Below, piece after piece: positions 25,586-33,947 of a stretch of DNA of 64,000 nucleotides. The first letter of the stretch is position 1, and the number at the start of each line of letters is the position of its first letter. The notes below the pieces were generated by a model, which was not told where the DNA came from, made no database searches, and worked only from the letters and a program-made list of their open reading frames with translations. The DNA is from Streptomyces sp. DH5 (lineage in GTDB: Bacteria > Actinomycetota > Actinomycetes > Streptomycetales > Streptomycetaceae), in NCBI RefSeq assembly GCF_020873915.1, contig NZ_JAHWGP010000030.1:33562-97561 (forward strand), given 5' to 3'. A program made the position numbers and the translations under genes.

Positions 25586-25704
25586 CCGGGAGCCGGCGGC
25601 CCGGCCGACTCACCCACCGGGGTGTCAAACACGATCGACTCCACGCCCTCGACGACGATGGTCTTGGCAAGGCCGTCCGAGGGGCTTACGTTCGTCCCTC
25701 TACG

Positions 25705-25720
25705 ACCCGTTTCTACGGGT
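25705..25720 (+). promoter_or_regulatory. Inverted repeat upstream of the pyrimidine catabolism cluster
   Basis: ACCCGT-TTCT-ACGGGT is a perfect six-base dyad 36 bases before the first start codon of the cluster. It is a candidate operator, possibly for the PucR protein encoded in the cluster. Confidence 0.4.
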
Positions 25721-25755
25721 GTGGAGGCGCTGACGTCGCGTCGAAGGAGCAGCTC

Positions 25756-26598
25756 ATGACCCACGTCGTACGTGCCGCTCTGGTCCAGGCGACCTGGACC
25801 GGCGACACCGAGTCCATGCTCGCGAAACACGAGGAGCACGCCCGCGAGGCGGCCCGGCGGGGCGCGAAGGTCATCGGATTCCAGGAAGTCTTCAACGCCC
25901 CCTACTTCTGCCAGGTCCAGGACCCCGGGCACTACCGCTGGGCCGAGCCCGTGCCCGACGGCCCGACCACGCGCCGGATGCGGGAACTGGCCCGCGAGAC
26001 CGGCATGGTGGTCGTCGTGCCGGTGTTCGAGGTCGAACAGCCGGGCCACTACTACAACACCGCCGCCGTGATCGACGCCGACGGAACCGTCCTAGGCAAG
26101 TACCGCAAGCACCACATCCCCCAGGTGAAGGGCTTCTGGGAGAAGTTCTACTTCCGTCCCGGCAACCTGGGCTGGCCCGTCTTCGACACGGCCGTCGGCA
26201 AGGTCGGCGTCTACATCTGCTACGACCGCCACTTCCCCGAGGGGTGGCGGCAACTCGGCCTCAACGGCGCACAGCTGGTCTACAACCCGTCGGCCACGCA
26301 CCGCGGTCTGTCGTCCCACCTCTGGCGGCTGGAGCAGCCGGCCGCGGCCGTCGCCAACGAGTACTTCGTCGCCGCCATCAACCGCGTGGGGGTGGAGGAG
26401 TACGGGGACAACGACTTCTACGGCACCTCGTACTTCGTCGACCCGCGCGGACAGTTCGTCGGCGACGTCGCCAGCGACAGCAAGGAGGAACTCGTGGTCC
26501 GCGACCTGGACTTCGGCCTCATCGACGACGTGCGGCAGCAGTGGGCCTTCTACCGCGACCGCCGCCCCGACGCCTACGAAGGGCTGGTGCGGCCGTGA
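25756..26598 (+). CDS. Beta-ureidopropionase-type carbon-nitrogen hydrolase, copy 1
   Basis: A 280-residue nitrilase-superfamily amidase. The catalytic Glu-Lys-Cys triad is visible: FQEVFNAPYFCQVQDPG (Glu about 45), KYRKHHIPQVKGFWEKFYF (Lys about 116) and GVYICYDRHFPEGWRQLG (Cys about 156). The motif set, including NPSATHRGLSSHLWRLEQPA and NRVGVEEYGDNDFYGTSYFV, is that of N-carbamoyl-beta-alanine / N-carbamoyl amino acid amidohydrolases, which make beta-alanine plus ammonia and CO2. GAAGGAG precedes the ATG. Its stop overlaps the aminotransferase start as GTGA, so the two are translationally coupled. A full-length paralogue lies at 29626. Confidence 0.88.
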   Translation: MTHVVRAALVQATWTGDTESMLAKHEEHAREAARRGAKVIGFQEVFNAPYFCQVQDPGHYRWAEPVPDGPTTRRMRELARETGMVVVVPVFEVEQPGHYYNTAAVIDADGTVLGKYRKHHIPQVKGFWEKFYFRPGNLGWPVFDTAVGKVGVYICYDRHFPEGWRQLGLNGAQLVYNPSATHRGLSSHLWRLEQPAAAVANEYFVAAINRVGVEEYGDNDFYGTSYFVDPRGQFVGDVASDSKEELVVRDLDFGLIDDVRQQWAFYRDRRPDAYEGLVRP

Positions 26599-27881
26599 CC
26601 GACGACCTGCTGGGCCGCCACCGCTCCGTGCTTCCCGACTGGCTCGCCCTCTACTACGAGCAGCCCATCGAGATCACCCACGGCGAGGGACGCCACGTCT
26701 GGGACGCCGACGGCAACCGCTACCTCGACTTCTTCGGCGGCATCCTCACCACCACGACCGCCCACGCCCTGCCCGAGGTCACCAAGGCGGTGAGCGACCA
26801 GGCCGGGCGGATCGTCCACTCCTCCACCCTCTACCTCAACCGGCCGATGGTCGAACTCGCCGAACGCATCGCCAAGCTGAGCGGCATCCCGGACGCCCGG
26901 GTGTTCTTCACCACCTCCGGCACCGAGGCCAACGACACCGCCCTGCTGCTCGCCACCACCTACCGGCGCAGCAACACGGTCCTGGCGATGCGCAACAGCT
27001 ACCACGGCCGCTCCTTCAGCTCGGTCGGCATCACCGGCAACCGCGGCTGGTCCCCGACCTCGCTCTCCCCCCTGCAGACGCTCTACGTGCACGGCGGGGT
27101 GCGCACCCGGGGCCCCTTCGCCGCCCTGGACGACTACGACTACGTCGCGGCCTGCGTCGACGACCTCAAGGACCTCCTCGGCCACACCCGCCCGCCCGCC
27201 GCACTGATCGCCGAACCCATCCAGGGCGTCGGCGGCTTCACCTCGCCGCCCGACGGGCTGTACGCCGCCTTCCGCGAGGTGCTGCACGAGCGGGGCATCC
27301 TGTGGATCGCCGACGAGGTGCAGACCGGCTGGGGCCGCACCGGCGAGCACTTCTGGGGCTGGCAGGCCCACGGCCGCAGCGGCCCGCCCGACATGCTGAC
27401 CTTCGCCAAGGGCATCGGCAACGGCATGTCCATCGGCGGGGTCGTCGCCCGCGCCGAGATCATGAACTGCCTGGACGCCAACAGCATCTCCACCTTCGGC
27501 GGCACGCAGATCACCATGGCCGCGGGCCTCGCCAACCTCACCTACCTGCTCGAACACGACCTGCAGGGCAACGCCCGCCGGGTCGGCGGGTTGCTCATCG
27601 AGCGGCTGCGGGCGGCCGCGGCCCAGGTCCCGGCCGTCCGGGAAGTACGCGGACGCGGGCTGATGATCGGCATCGAGCTGACGAGACCCGGCACCGACCG
27701 GGCCGACCCCGAGGCGGCGTCCGCCGTCCTGGAGGCGGCCCGCGAGGGCGGCCTGCTCATCGGCAGGGGCGGCGGACACGACACCAGCGCCCTGCGCGTC
27801 GCCCCACCGCTGTCCCTCAACGTCGCGGAGGCCGAGGAGGGCGCCGACATCCTCGAACGCGCCCTGCGGACCATCCGGTAG
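26595..27881 (+). CDS. Class III PLP-dependent aminotransferase
   Basis: A 428-residue fold-type I aminotransferase. Motifs are VFFTTSGTEANDTALLLATT (phosphate binding), SYHGRSFSSVGITG, LIAEPIQGVGGF, WIADEVQTGWGRTGEHFWGW (Asp to pyridine nitrogen), MLTFAKGIGNGMSIGGVVAR (PLP lysine) and FGGTQITMAAG. In this cluster it most likely transaminates beta-alanine (from the ureidopropionase) to malonate semialdehyde, or beta-aminoisobutyrate from thymine; the substrate is inferred from context only. The GTG start at 26595 overlaps the previous stop. The class includes alanine-glyoxylate and beta-alanine aminotransferases. Confidence 0.88.
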   Translation: MTDDLLGRHRSVLPDWLALYYEQPIEITHGEGRHVWDADGNRYLDFFGGILTTTTAHALPEVTKAVSDQAGRIVHSSTLYLNRPMVELAERIAKLSGIPDARVFFTTSGTEANDTALLLATTYRRSNTVLAMRNSYHGRSFSSVGITGNRGWSPTSLSPLQTLYVHGGVRTRGPFAALDDYDYVAACVDDLKDLLGHTRPPAALIAEPIQGVGGFTSPPDGLYAAFREVLHERGILWIADEVQTGWGRTGEHFWGWQAHGRSGPPDMLTFAKGIGNGMSIGGVVARAEIMNCLDANSISTFGGTQITMAAGLANLTYLLEHDLQGNARRVGGLLIERLRAAAAQVPAVREVRGRGLMIGIELTRPGTDRADPEAASAVLEAAREGGLLIGRGGGHDTSALRVAPPLSLNVAEAEEGADILERALRTIR

Positions 27882-27910
27882 GCGCGGTACCCGAGCAGAA
27901 GGACGCTGCC

Positions 27911-29470
27911 ATGACCACCTGGGAGCCACCGGCACCGGCCCTCTCGGTCCGGCAGGTCCTCGCCCTGGAGCGGGTGCTCGCCGGTGAGCCCGAGGTGGTG
28001 GCCGGCGCGGGCCGGCTGGACCGGCCGGTGCGCTGGGTGCACGTCGCCGAGGCCGCCGACGTCGGAGTGATGCTCAGCGGAGGCGAGATGGTGCTCACCA
28101 CCGGCGTCCTGCTCGCCGGTGACGAGGGCAAGCAGGCCGAGTACGTCCGCTCCCTGCACCACGCGGAGGCGTCCGCAGTGGTCCTCGGGCTCGGCCGCGC
28201 GTTCCCGGCCCCGCCGGAGGCCATGCGGCGCGCGGCGGAACGGTGCGGGCTGCCCCTGGTCGTCCTCCACCGCCCTTCCCCCTTCGCCCAGTTGACCGAG
28301 GAGGTGCAGTCCCGCCTGGTGTGGCGGAAGTTCGCCGCCGTCAGCCTCTCCGAGGCGGTGCGCTCCGGACTCACCGCGCTGATCACCACCGGCGCCCCGC
28401 TGCAGCGCCTGCTCGACGAGGTCGCCCGGCACAGCGGCTGCCCCGTCGTCGTCGCCAACCTCGCCCACCGCGTCCTCGGCACGGCGGGGGAGCGGCCGGC
28501 CGTGGACGACGTCCTGCGCGACTGGGAACGCGTCGCCCGGCAGGCCGGCGCCGGCGAGGGCGACGGCTGGATCAGCGCCGAGCTGGGCGGGCGGGGCGAG
28601 CGGTGGGGCAGGATCGTGCTGTGCGGCTACCGGGGCGACACCGCCACCGGCCGGCTGCTCGCCGACCGTGCCGCCGAGGCCCTGGTGCTGCACCGCATGC
28701 TCGGCGGTGCCGCCCGTTCCTGGGAGGAACAGTCCGCGCGGAGCCTGCTGACCGACCTGGCCGGCGGTGTCGTACCGGCCGGACACCTGCTGCCCCGGGC
28801 GCGTGCCGCCGGGCTGCCGGTGAACCGGCGCACCTTCGTGCCGCTCGTCGTGCGGGGCCGGGACGCGGCCCGGCTGGACCGCGTGCTGCGCCTGCTCGGA
28901 CTGCCCGGGATCGCCGCGGAACTGGCCGGCACGGCGACCGTCGTGCTGCTCAGCCTCGCCCGCGACCAGGACGCCGACGCCCTCACCGGTCATTTCGCGG
29001 CGCGGCTGCGCGCCGAACCGGGGGCCGCGCCCGTCGTGGTGGCGGCGGCCGGCGCCCGCACCTCCTTCGACGACGTGCCCGCCGGGCTGAGGGAGGCCCG
29101 GCACGTCGCGGACGCCGTGGCGGACTCCGCCGCCGCGCTCGACCTGCCGCCCGTGGTGCGCCTGCGCGACGTCCACCTGCGCGGACTGATACGGCTGTTG
29201 CGGGACGAGCCCCAGGTGCAGTCCTTCGCCGAGCGGGAGCTGGACGGCCTGCTGCGCCATCCGGACGAGGACCTGCTGTCCGTGCTGCGCACCTACCTCG
29301 CCACCGGCCGCAACAAGTCCCGCACCGCCCAGCTCCACCACGTCTCCCGGCCCGCCCTCTACCGCCGCCTCGAAGCGATACAGGCCCGTCTCGGCGTGGA
29401 CCTCGACGACTTCGAGCAGGCCGCCTCGGTCCACATCGCGCTCCTCGCACACGACGCGCAACAACGCTGA
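27911..29470 (+). CDS. PucR family transcriptional regulator
   Basis: A 519-residue regulator. The N-terminal PucR ligand domain (LSVRQVLALERVLAGEPEVV, then VRWVHVAEAADVGVMLSGGE and MVLTTGVLL) is followed by a GGDEF-like middle (residues about 280-410). The C-terminal helix-turn-helix has the family signature: LLSVLRTYLATGRNKSRTAQ, then LHHVSRPALYRRLEAIQARL. PucR proteins respond to purine/pyrimidine degradation intermediates or amino acids. Lying between the two halves of the cluster, on the same strand and 29 bases after the aminotransferase, it is the presumed regulator of this pathway. Confidence 0.9.
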   Translation: MTTWEPPAPALSVRQVLALERVLAGEPEVVAGAGRLDRPVRWVHVAEAADVGVMLSGGEMVLTTGVLLAGDEGKQAEYVRSLHHAEASAVVLGLGRAFPAPPEAMRRAAERCGLPLVVLHRPSPFAQLTEEVQSRLVWRKFAAVSLSEAVRSGLTALITTGAPLQRLLDEVARHSGCPVVVANLAHRVLGTAGERPAVDDVLRDWERVARQAGAGEGDGWISAELGGRGERWGRIVLCGYRGDTATGRLLADRAAEALVLHRMLGGAARSWEEQSARSLLTDLAGGVVPAGHLLPRARAAGLPVNRRTFVPLVVRGRDAARLDRVLRLLGLPGIAAELAGTATVVLLSLARDQDADALTGHFAARLRAEPGAAPVVVAAAGARTSFDDVPAGLREARHVADAVADSAAALDLPPVVRLRDVHLRGLIRLLRDEPQVQSFAERELDGLLRHPDEDLLSVLRTYLATGRNKSRTAQLHHVSRPALYRRLEAIQARLGVDLDDFEQAASVHIALLAHDAQQR

Positions 29471-29520
29471 AACAAGCGACCACCTGCGACAACGGCGGTG
29501 AGACATGCGCCCATCGACGG

Positions 29521-29596
29521 GTGACACGGTGACACGCCGCACCCCCGCGGACGTGACACGGTGCACCTCACGGCAGACCCGCCCCCTCCCTAGGCT
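29521..29596 (+). promoter_or_regulatory. Promoter with paired 11-bp direct repeats, second half of the pyrimidine cluster
   Basis: GTGACACGGTG occurs at 29521-29531 and again at 29553-29563, 32 bases apart (three helical turns). A -10-like TAGGCT lies at 29591-29596, and the downstream gene starts at 29626 with GGAGG before it. The spacing suggests two regulator subunits on one DNA face, possibly PucR. Confidence 0.5.
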
Positions 29597-29625
29597 CACC
29601 GCACACCGAGCGACCGGAGGTCCCG

Positions 29626-30468
29626 ATGAGCCGAGTGATCCGTGCCGCCGTCTTCCAGACCGCCTGGACCGGCGACAAGGAGTCGATGATCCAGGTCCAC
29701 GAGCAGGCCGCCCGCGACGCCGCCGCCCAGGGCGCCCAAGTGCTCTGCTTCCAGGAACTGTTCTACGGACCGTACTTCTGCCAGGTGCAGGACCCCGCCT
29801 TCTACGCGTACGCCGAACGCGTCCCCGACGGGTCGATCGTCCAGCGCTTCCAGGCCCTCGCCCGGGAACTGGGCATCGTCCTGGTACTGCCGGTGTACGA
29901 GGAGGAGCAGCCCGGCGTCCTCTACAACACGGCCGCGGTGATCGACGCCGACGGCTCCTACCTCGGCAAGTACCGCAAGACCCACATCCCGCAGGTGAAG
30001 GGGTTCTGGGAGAAGTTCTACTTCCGTCCCGGCAACAGCGGCTGGCCCGTCTTCGACACCGCGGCCGGCCGGATCGGCGTCTACATCTGCTACGACCGGC
30101 ACTTCCCCGAGGGCTGGCGCGCGCTCGGCCTCGCGGGAGCCGAGATCGTCTTCAACCCCTCGGCCACCTCGCGCGGCCTGTCCGGCTACCTCTGGCAGCT
30201 GGAACAGCCCGCGGCGGCCGTCGCCAACGAGTACTTCGTCGGCGCCGTCAACCGGGTGGGCGTCGAGGAGTACGGCGACAACGACTTCTACGGCACGAGC
30301 TACTTCGTCGACCCCGAGGCCCGGTTCGCCGGCGAACCGGCGAGCGACAAGGAGACCGAACTCGTCGTCCGCGACCTGGACCTGGCGAAGCTCCGGGAAG
30401 TACGCGACCGCTGGCAGTTCTACCGCGACCGCGCGCCCGGCGCGTACGGGCCGCTGACCGCACCCTGA
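29626..30468 (+). CDS. Beta-ureidopropionase-type carbon-nitrogen hydrolase, copy 2
   Basis: A 280-residue paralogue of the enzyme at 25756, the same length throughout. The triad is intact: FQELFYGPYFCQVQDPA (Glu), KYRKTHIPQVKGFWEKFYF (Lys), GVYICYDRHFPEGWRALG (Cys). Strongly conserved blocks (NTAAVIDADG; EYFVGAVNRVGVEEYGDNDF) alternate with divergent ones in the first 110 residues and at the C-terminus, suggesting different substrate preference (for example N-carbamoyl-beta-alanine versus N-carbamoyl-beta-aminoisobutyrate; inference). The ATG follows CGGAGG. It heads the second transcription unit, with dihydropyrimidinase and the F420 oxidoreductase. Confidence 0.88.
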   Translation: MSRVIRAAVFQTAWTGDKESMIQVHEQAARDAAAQGAQVLCFQELFYGPYFCQVQDPAFYAYAERVPDGSIVQRFQALARELGIVLVLPVYEEEQPGVLYNTAAVIDADGSYLGKYRKTHIPQVKGFWEKFYFRPGNSGWPVFDTAAGRIGVYICYDRHFPEGWRALGLAGAEIVFNPSATSRGLSGYLWQLEQPAAAVANEYFVGAVNRVGVEEYGDNDFYGTSYFVDPEARFAGEPASDKETELVVRDLDLAKLREVRDRWQFYRDRAPGAYGPLTAP

Positions 30469-30499
30469 CAGCACCGACCACGCGAGGAGAGGGAGCACC

Positions 30500-31903
30500 A
30501 TGAGCAGCCGTACCGTCATCCGCGGCGGCCTCGTCATCACCGCCTCCGACGAGATCCACGCCGACGTCCTGATCGAGGACGGCCGCATCGCCGCCCTCGC
30601 CGCCTCCGGCACCCCCGCCGCCCGGGCGTTCACCGCCGACCGCACCCTCGACGCCACCGGGAAGTACGTCATCCCGGGCGGTGTCGACGCACACACCCAC
30701 ATGGAACTGCCGTTCGGCGGCACCTTCGCCTCCGACACCTTCGAGACGGGCACCCGGGCCGCCGCCTGGGGCGGCACCACCACCATCGTCGACTTCGCCG
30801 TGCAGAGCGTCGGCCGCACCCTGCGCGAAGGACTCGACGCCTGGCACGCCAAGGCCGAGGGCAACTGCGCCGTCGACTACGGCTTCCACATGATCGTCTC
30901 GGACGTCAACGCCGGGACGCTCAAGGAGATGGACCACCTCGTGGAGGAGGGAGTCACCTCCTTCAAACAGTTCATGGCCTACCCGGGCGTCTTCTACTCC
31001 GACGACGGCCAGATCCTGCGCGCCATGCAGCGCTCCGCCGACAACGGCGGGCTGATCATGATGCACGCCGAGAACGGCATCGCCATCGACGTCCTCGTCG
31101 AACAGGCCCTCGACCGCGGGCAGACCGACCCCCGCTACCACGGCGAGGTCCGCAAGGCCCTCCTGGAGGCCGAGGCCACCCACCGCGCCATCCGGCTCGC
31201 CCAGGTCGCCGGCGCCCCGCTGTACGTCGTGCACGTCTCCGCCGCCGAGGCCGTCGCCGAACTGGCCCGGGCCCGCGACGAGGGCCTGAACGTGTTCGGC
31301 GAGACCTGCCCGCAGTACCTGTTCCTGTCCACCGACAACCTCGCCGAGCCGGACTTCGAGGGCGCCAAGTACGTGTGCAGCACCCCGCTCAGGCCGAAGG
31401 AGCACCAGGCCGCGCTCTGGCGGGGCCTGCGCACCAACGACCTCCAGGTGGTCTCCACCGACCACTGCCCCTTCTGCTTCACCGGCCAGAAGGAACTCGG
31501 CCGCGGCGACTTCTCCAAGATCCCCAACGGTCTGCCGGGCGTGGAGAACCGCATGGACCTGCTGCACCAGGCCGTCGTCGACGGGCACATCTCCCGCCGC
31601 CGCTGGATCGAGATCGCCTGCGCCACCCCGGCCCGCATGTTCGGCCTCTACCCGAAGAAGGGCACCCTCGCACCGGGCGCGGACGCCGACGTCGTGATCT
31701 ACGACCCGGCCGCCGAGCAGGTCCTCTCCGCCGACACCCACCACATGAACGTCGACTACTCGGCCTACGAGGGCGAACGGGTCACCGGCCGCGTCGAGAC
31801 GGTCCTCTCGCGCGGGGTCCCCGTCATCACCGGACGGCAGTACACCGGACGCGCCGGACACGGCGTCTACACCCCGCGTTCCACCTGCCAGTACCTCACC
31901 TAG
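30500..31903 (+). CDS. hydA: Dihydropyrimidinase / D-hydantoinase
   Basis: A 467-residue cyclic amidohydrolase that opens dihydrouracil or hydantoins to N-carbamoyl amino acids. Metal and catalytic motifs are VIPGGVDAHTHMELPFGGTF (HxH), GVTSFKQFMAYPG (carboxylated Lys), LIMMHAENG and PLYVVHVSAAEA (two His), and VVSTDHCPFCFTGQKELG (Asp). The substrate loop LSTDNLAEPDFEGAKYVCST is as in dihydropyrimidinases. The product is the substrate of the two ureidopropionases nearby. GAGGAGAGGGAG precedes the ATG. It lies 31 bases after copy 2 of the amidohydrolase and 11 before the F420 enzyme, so these form an operon. Confidence 0.93.
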   Translation: MSSRTVIRGGLVITASDEIHADVLIEDGRIAALAASGTPAARAFTADRTLDATGKYVIPGGVDAHTHMELPFGGTFASDTFETGTRAAAWGGTTTIVDFAVQSVGRTLREGLDAWHAKAEGNCAVDYGFHMIVSDVNAGTLKEMDHLVEEGVTSFKQFMAYPGVFYSDDGQILRAMQRSADNGGLIMMHAENGIAIDVLVEQALDRGQTDPRYHGEVRKALLEAEATHRAIRLAQVAGAPLYVVHVSAAEAVAELARARDEGLNVFGETCPQYLFLSTDNLAEPDFEGAKYVCSTPLRPKEHQAALWRGLRTNDLQVVSTDHCPFCFTGQKELGRGDFSKIPNGLPGVENRMDLLHQAVVDGHISRRRWIEIACATPARMFGLYPKKGTLAPGADADVVIYDPAAEQVLSADTHHMNVDYSAYEGERVTGRVETVLSRGVPVITGRQYTGRAGHGVYTPRSTCQYLT

Positions 31904-31914
31904 GAGCACGCCGC

Positions 31915-32916
31915 ATGGACTTCGGACTCGTACTGCAGACCGACCCGCCGGCCTCGCGGGTGGTCAGCCTGATGAGGCGCGCCGAACGCAACGGCTTCAC
32001 CCACGGCTGGACCTTCGACTCCGCCGTGCTGTGGCAGGAACCCTTCGTCATCTACAGCCAGATCCTCGCCAACACCACGCGACTGAAGGTCGGCCCGATG
32101 GTCACCAACCCGGGCACCCGCACCTGGGAGGTCACCGCCTCCACCTTCGCGACCCTCAACGACATGTACGGCAACCGCACCGTCTGCGGCATCGGCCGCG
32201 GCGACTCCGCGATGCGCGTGGCCGGACGCAGACCCAACACCCTGGCCCGCCTCGGTGAGGCGATCGACGTGATCCGCGACCTCGCCGAGGGGCGGGAGAA
32301 CGAGGTCGACGGGCAGCCGCTGCGGATCCCGTGGGTGCGCGACGGGAAGCTGCCCGTCTGGATGGCCGCGTACGGGCCCAAGGCACTCGCCCTCACCGGA
32401 CGCAAGGCCGACGGCTTCATCCTGCAGCTCGCCGACCCGTACCTGACCGAGTGGATGGTGAAGGCCGTACGCGCCGCGGCCGTCGAGGCGGGACGCGATC
32501 CCGCCTCCGTCACCATCTGCGTCGCCGCCCCCGCCTACGTCGGTGACGACCCGGCGCACGCCCGCGAGCAGTGCCGCTGGTTCGGCGGCATGGTCGGCAA
32601 CCACGTCGCCGACCTGGTCGCCCGCTACGGCGAGCACTCCGGCATGGTCCCCGAGGCGCTGACCGCCTACATCAAGGGACGGCACGGCTACGACTACAGC
32701 CACCACGGCCGGGCCGGCAACCCGTCCGCGGACTTCGTGCCCGACGAGATCGTCGACCGGTTCTGCCTGCTCGGCCCGCCCGAGGCGCACATCGAGAAGC
32801 TGACGGCGCTGCGCGAGCTGGGCGTGGACCAGTTCGCCGTCTACGCCATGCACGACGCGCAGGAGACGACGATCGACGCGTACGGCGCGGAGATCATCCC
32901 GGCACTCGACCGCTGA
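31915..32916 (+). CDS. LLM-class F420-dependent oxidoreductase (TIGR03842-like)
   Basis: A 333-residue TIM-barrel luciferase-like monooxygenase/reductase. MDFGLVLQTDPPASRVVSLM, then FVIYSQILANTTRLKVGPMV and TNPGTRTWEVTASTFATLND are typical of F420-binding members, with CGIGRGDSAMRVAGRRP and LPVWMAAYGPKALALTGRKA completing the fold. Relatives are repeatedly found in dihydropyrimidinase clusters of actinobacteria. In this operon it could carry out a redox step on pyrimidines, for instance reduction of uracil/thymine in place of the missing NADPH-dependent dehydrogenase; that is inference. AGGAG lies 9 bases before the ATG. Confidence 0.88.
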   Translation: MDFGLVLQTDPPASRVVSLMRRAERNGFTHGWTFDSAVLWQEPFVIYSQILANTTRLKVGPMVTNPGTRTWEVTASTFATLNDMYGNRTVCGIGRGDSAMRVAGRRPNTLARLGEAIDVIRDLAEGRENEVDGQPLRIPWVRDGKLPVWMAAYGPKALALTGRKADGFILQLADPYLTEWMVKAVRAAAVEAGRDPASVTICVAAPAYVGDDPAHAREQCRWFGGMVGNHVADLVARYGEHSGMVPEALTAYIKGRHGYDYSHHGRAGNPSADFVPDEIVDRFCLLGPPEAHIEKLTALRELGVDQFAVYAMHDAQETTIDAYGAEIIPALDR

Positions 32917-33044
32917 TCCGGCACCACCGCCGATTCCTGAAGCCCCTCGCGGACTACGGCTGGGCGGTGGGTCCCGCGGCGTCCCTCGTGGTGTACGCGG
33001 CGCTCATGGCCGGGCACCGGCGGGACGCCCGAGCGTACGACCGC

Positions 33045-33947
33045 TTACCGGGCCGTGCCGAAGTTCTGCGTCCAGTAGTTGCCGGGCTGCGCGAGACCCA
33101 CACCGATCTCCTCGAAGGAGCAGTTGAGGATGTTCGCCTTGTGGCCGGGGCTGGTCATCCAGCCGTTCATCACCTGCTCGGGGGTGGAGTAGCCGTAGGC
33201 GACGTTCTCGCCGTAGGTGCTCCAGGTGTAGCCGGCGCGGGTGATGCGGGCGCCGGGGTCGGAGCCGTCGGAGCCGGTGTGCGACATGATGCCGCTCGCC
33301 GCCATGTCCTCACTGTGATTCTGCGCGGCCTGCGTCAGGGTGGCGTTCACCTTGACGGCGGAGCAACCGGCCTGGGCGCGCTCGGCGTTGACGAGCTCCA
33401 CGACCCGGGCGACGGCACCGGACGCGGCGGGGGCGCTGGGCTTCGGGGCGGCGGTGGTGGGCTTGGGCGTGGCGGTGGTGGGCTTCGGGGCGGCCGTCGT
33501 CGGTTCGGGAGCCGCCGTGGTGGGCTCCGGGGCGGCCGTCGTCGGCCCGGGAGCCGTGCCGGCCGGTCGGGACGCGGGCGCCGCGGGGGCCGTCTTCGCC
33601 GGCTCGTGCGACGGCTTGCGTGACGGGTGCGACGGCTTGGAGCCGCTCGGCTCGGTGGTGCTCGGCTTCGGGGTACCGGGCTTCGAAACGCCCGGGGTCG
33701 CGGCCGGGGTCTCCGACGGCACCGGCGAGGGCGTGCCGTGCTGCTGGCCGCTCCACTGGCGGTACCAGTCGGGGCCGCCCCACCTGTCGTGGTCCGCGGC
33801 CCGGGCGGCGCCGTCACGGCTCTGCCGTTCCCCGCTGCCGGGCCAGTCGGTACAGGCCACGGCGGCCGAGGGTATGCCTATGACGCCGACGGCCATCGCC
33901 GCGACGACCGTCCGGCGGTACTGCTTGTGATGGCGGTGCTTTCCCAT
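33045..33947 (-). CDS. Secreted CAP-domain protein with Pro/Thr repeat linker
   Basis: A 300-residue precursor beginning MGKHRHHKQYRRTVVAAMAV, then GVIGIPSAAVA, an export signal with a basic N-region. Residues about 75-180 are a Ser/Pro/Lys linker ending in about five copies of a PTTAAPxP heptad (PTTAAPEPTTAAPEP...), a likely cell-wall-spanning segment. Residues about 185-300 are a CAP/SCP domain: VVELVNAERAQAGCSAVKVN, SEDMAASGIMSHTGSDGSDP, YTWSTYGENVAYGYSTPEQV, GWMTSPGHKANILNCSFEEI, with conserved His, Glu and paired Cys. CAP proteins are extracellular; the bacterial role is unclear. It has a long upstream region with a Crp-like site. Confidence 0.88.
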   Translation of the reverse strand: MGKHRHHKQYRRTVVAAMAVGVIGIPSAAVACTDWPGSGERQSRDGAARAADHDRWGGPDWYRQWSGQQHGTPSPVPSETPAATPGVSKPGTPKPSTTEPSGSKPSHPSRKPSHEPAKTAPAAPASRPAGTAPGPTTAAPEPTTAAPEPTTAAPKPTTATPKPTTAAPKPSAPAASGAVARVVELVNAERAQAGCSAVKVNATLTQAAQNHSEDMAASGIMSHTGSDGSDPGARITRAGYTWSTYGENVAYGYSTPEQVMNGWMTSPGHKANILNCSFEEIGVGLAQPGNYWTQNFGTAR

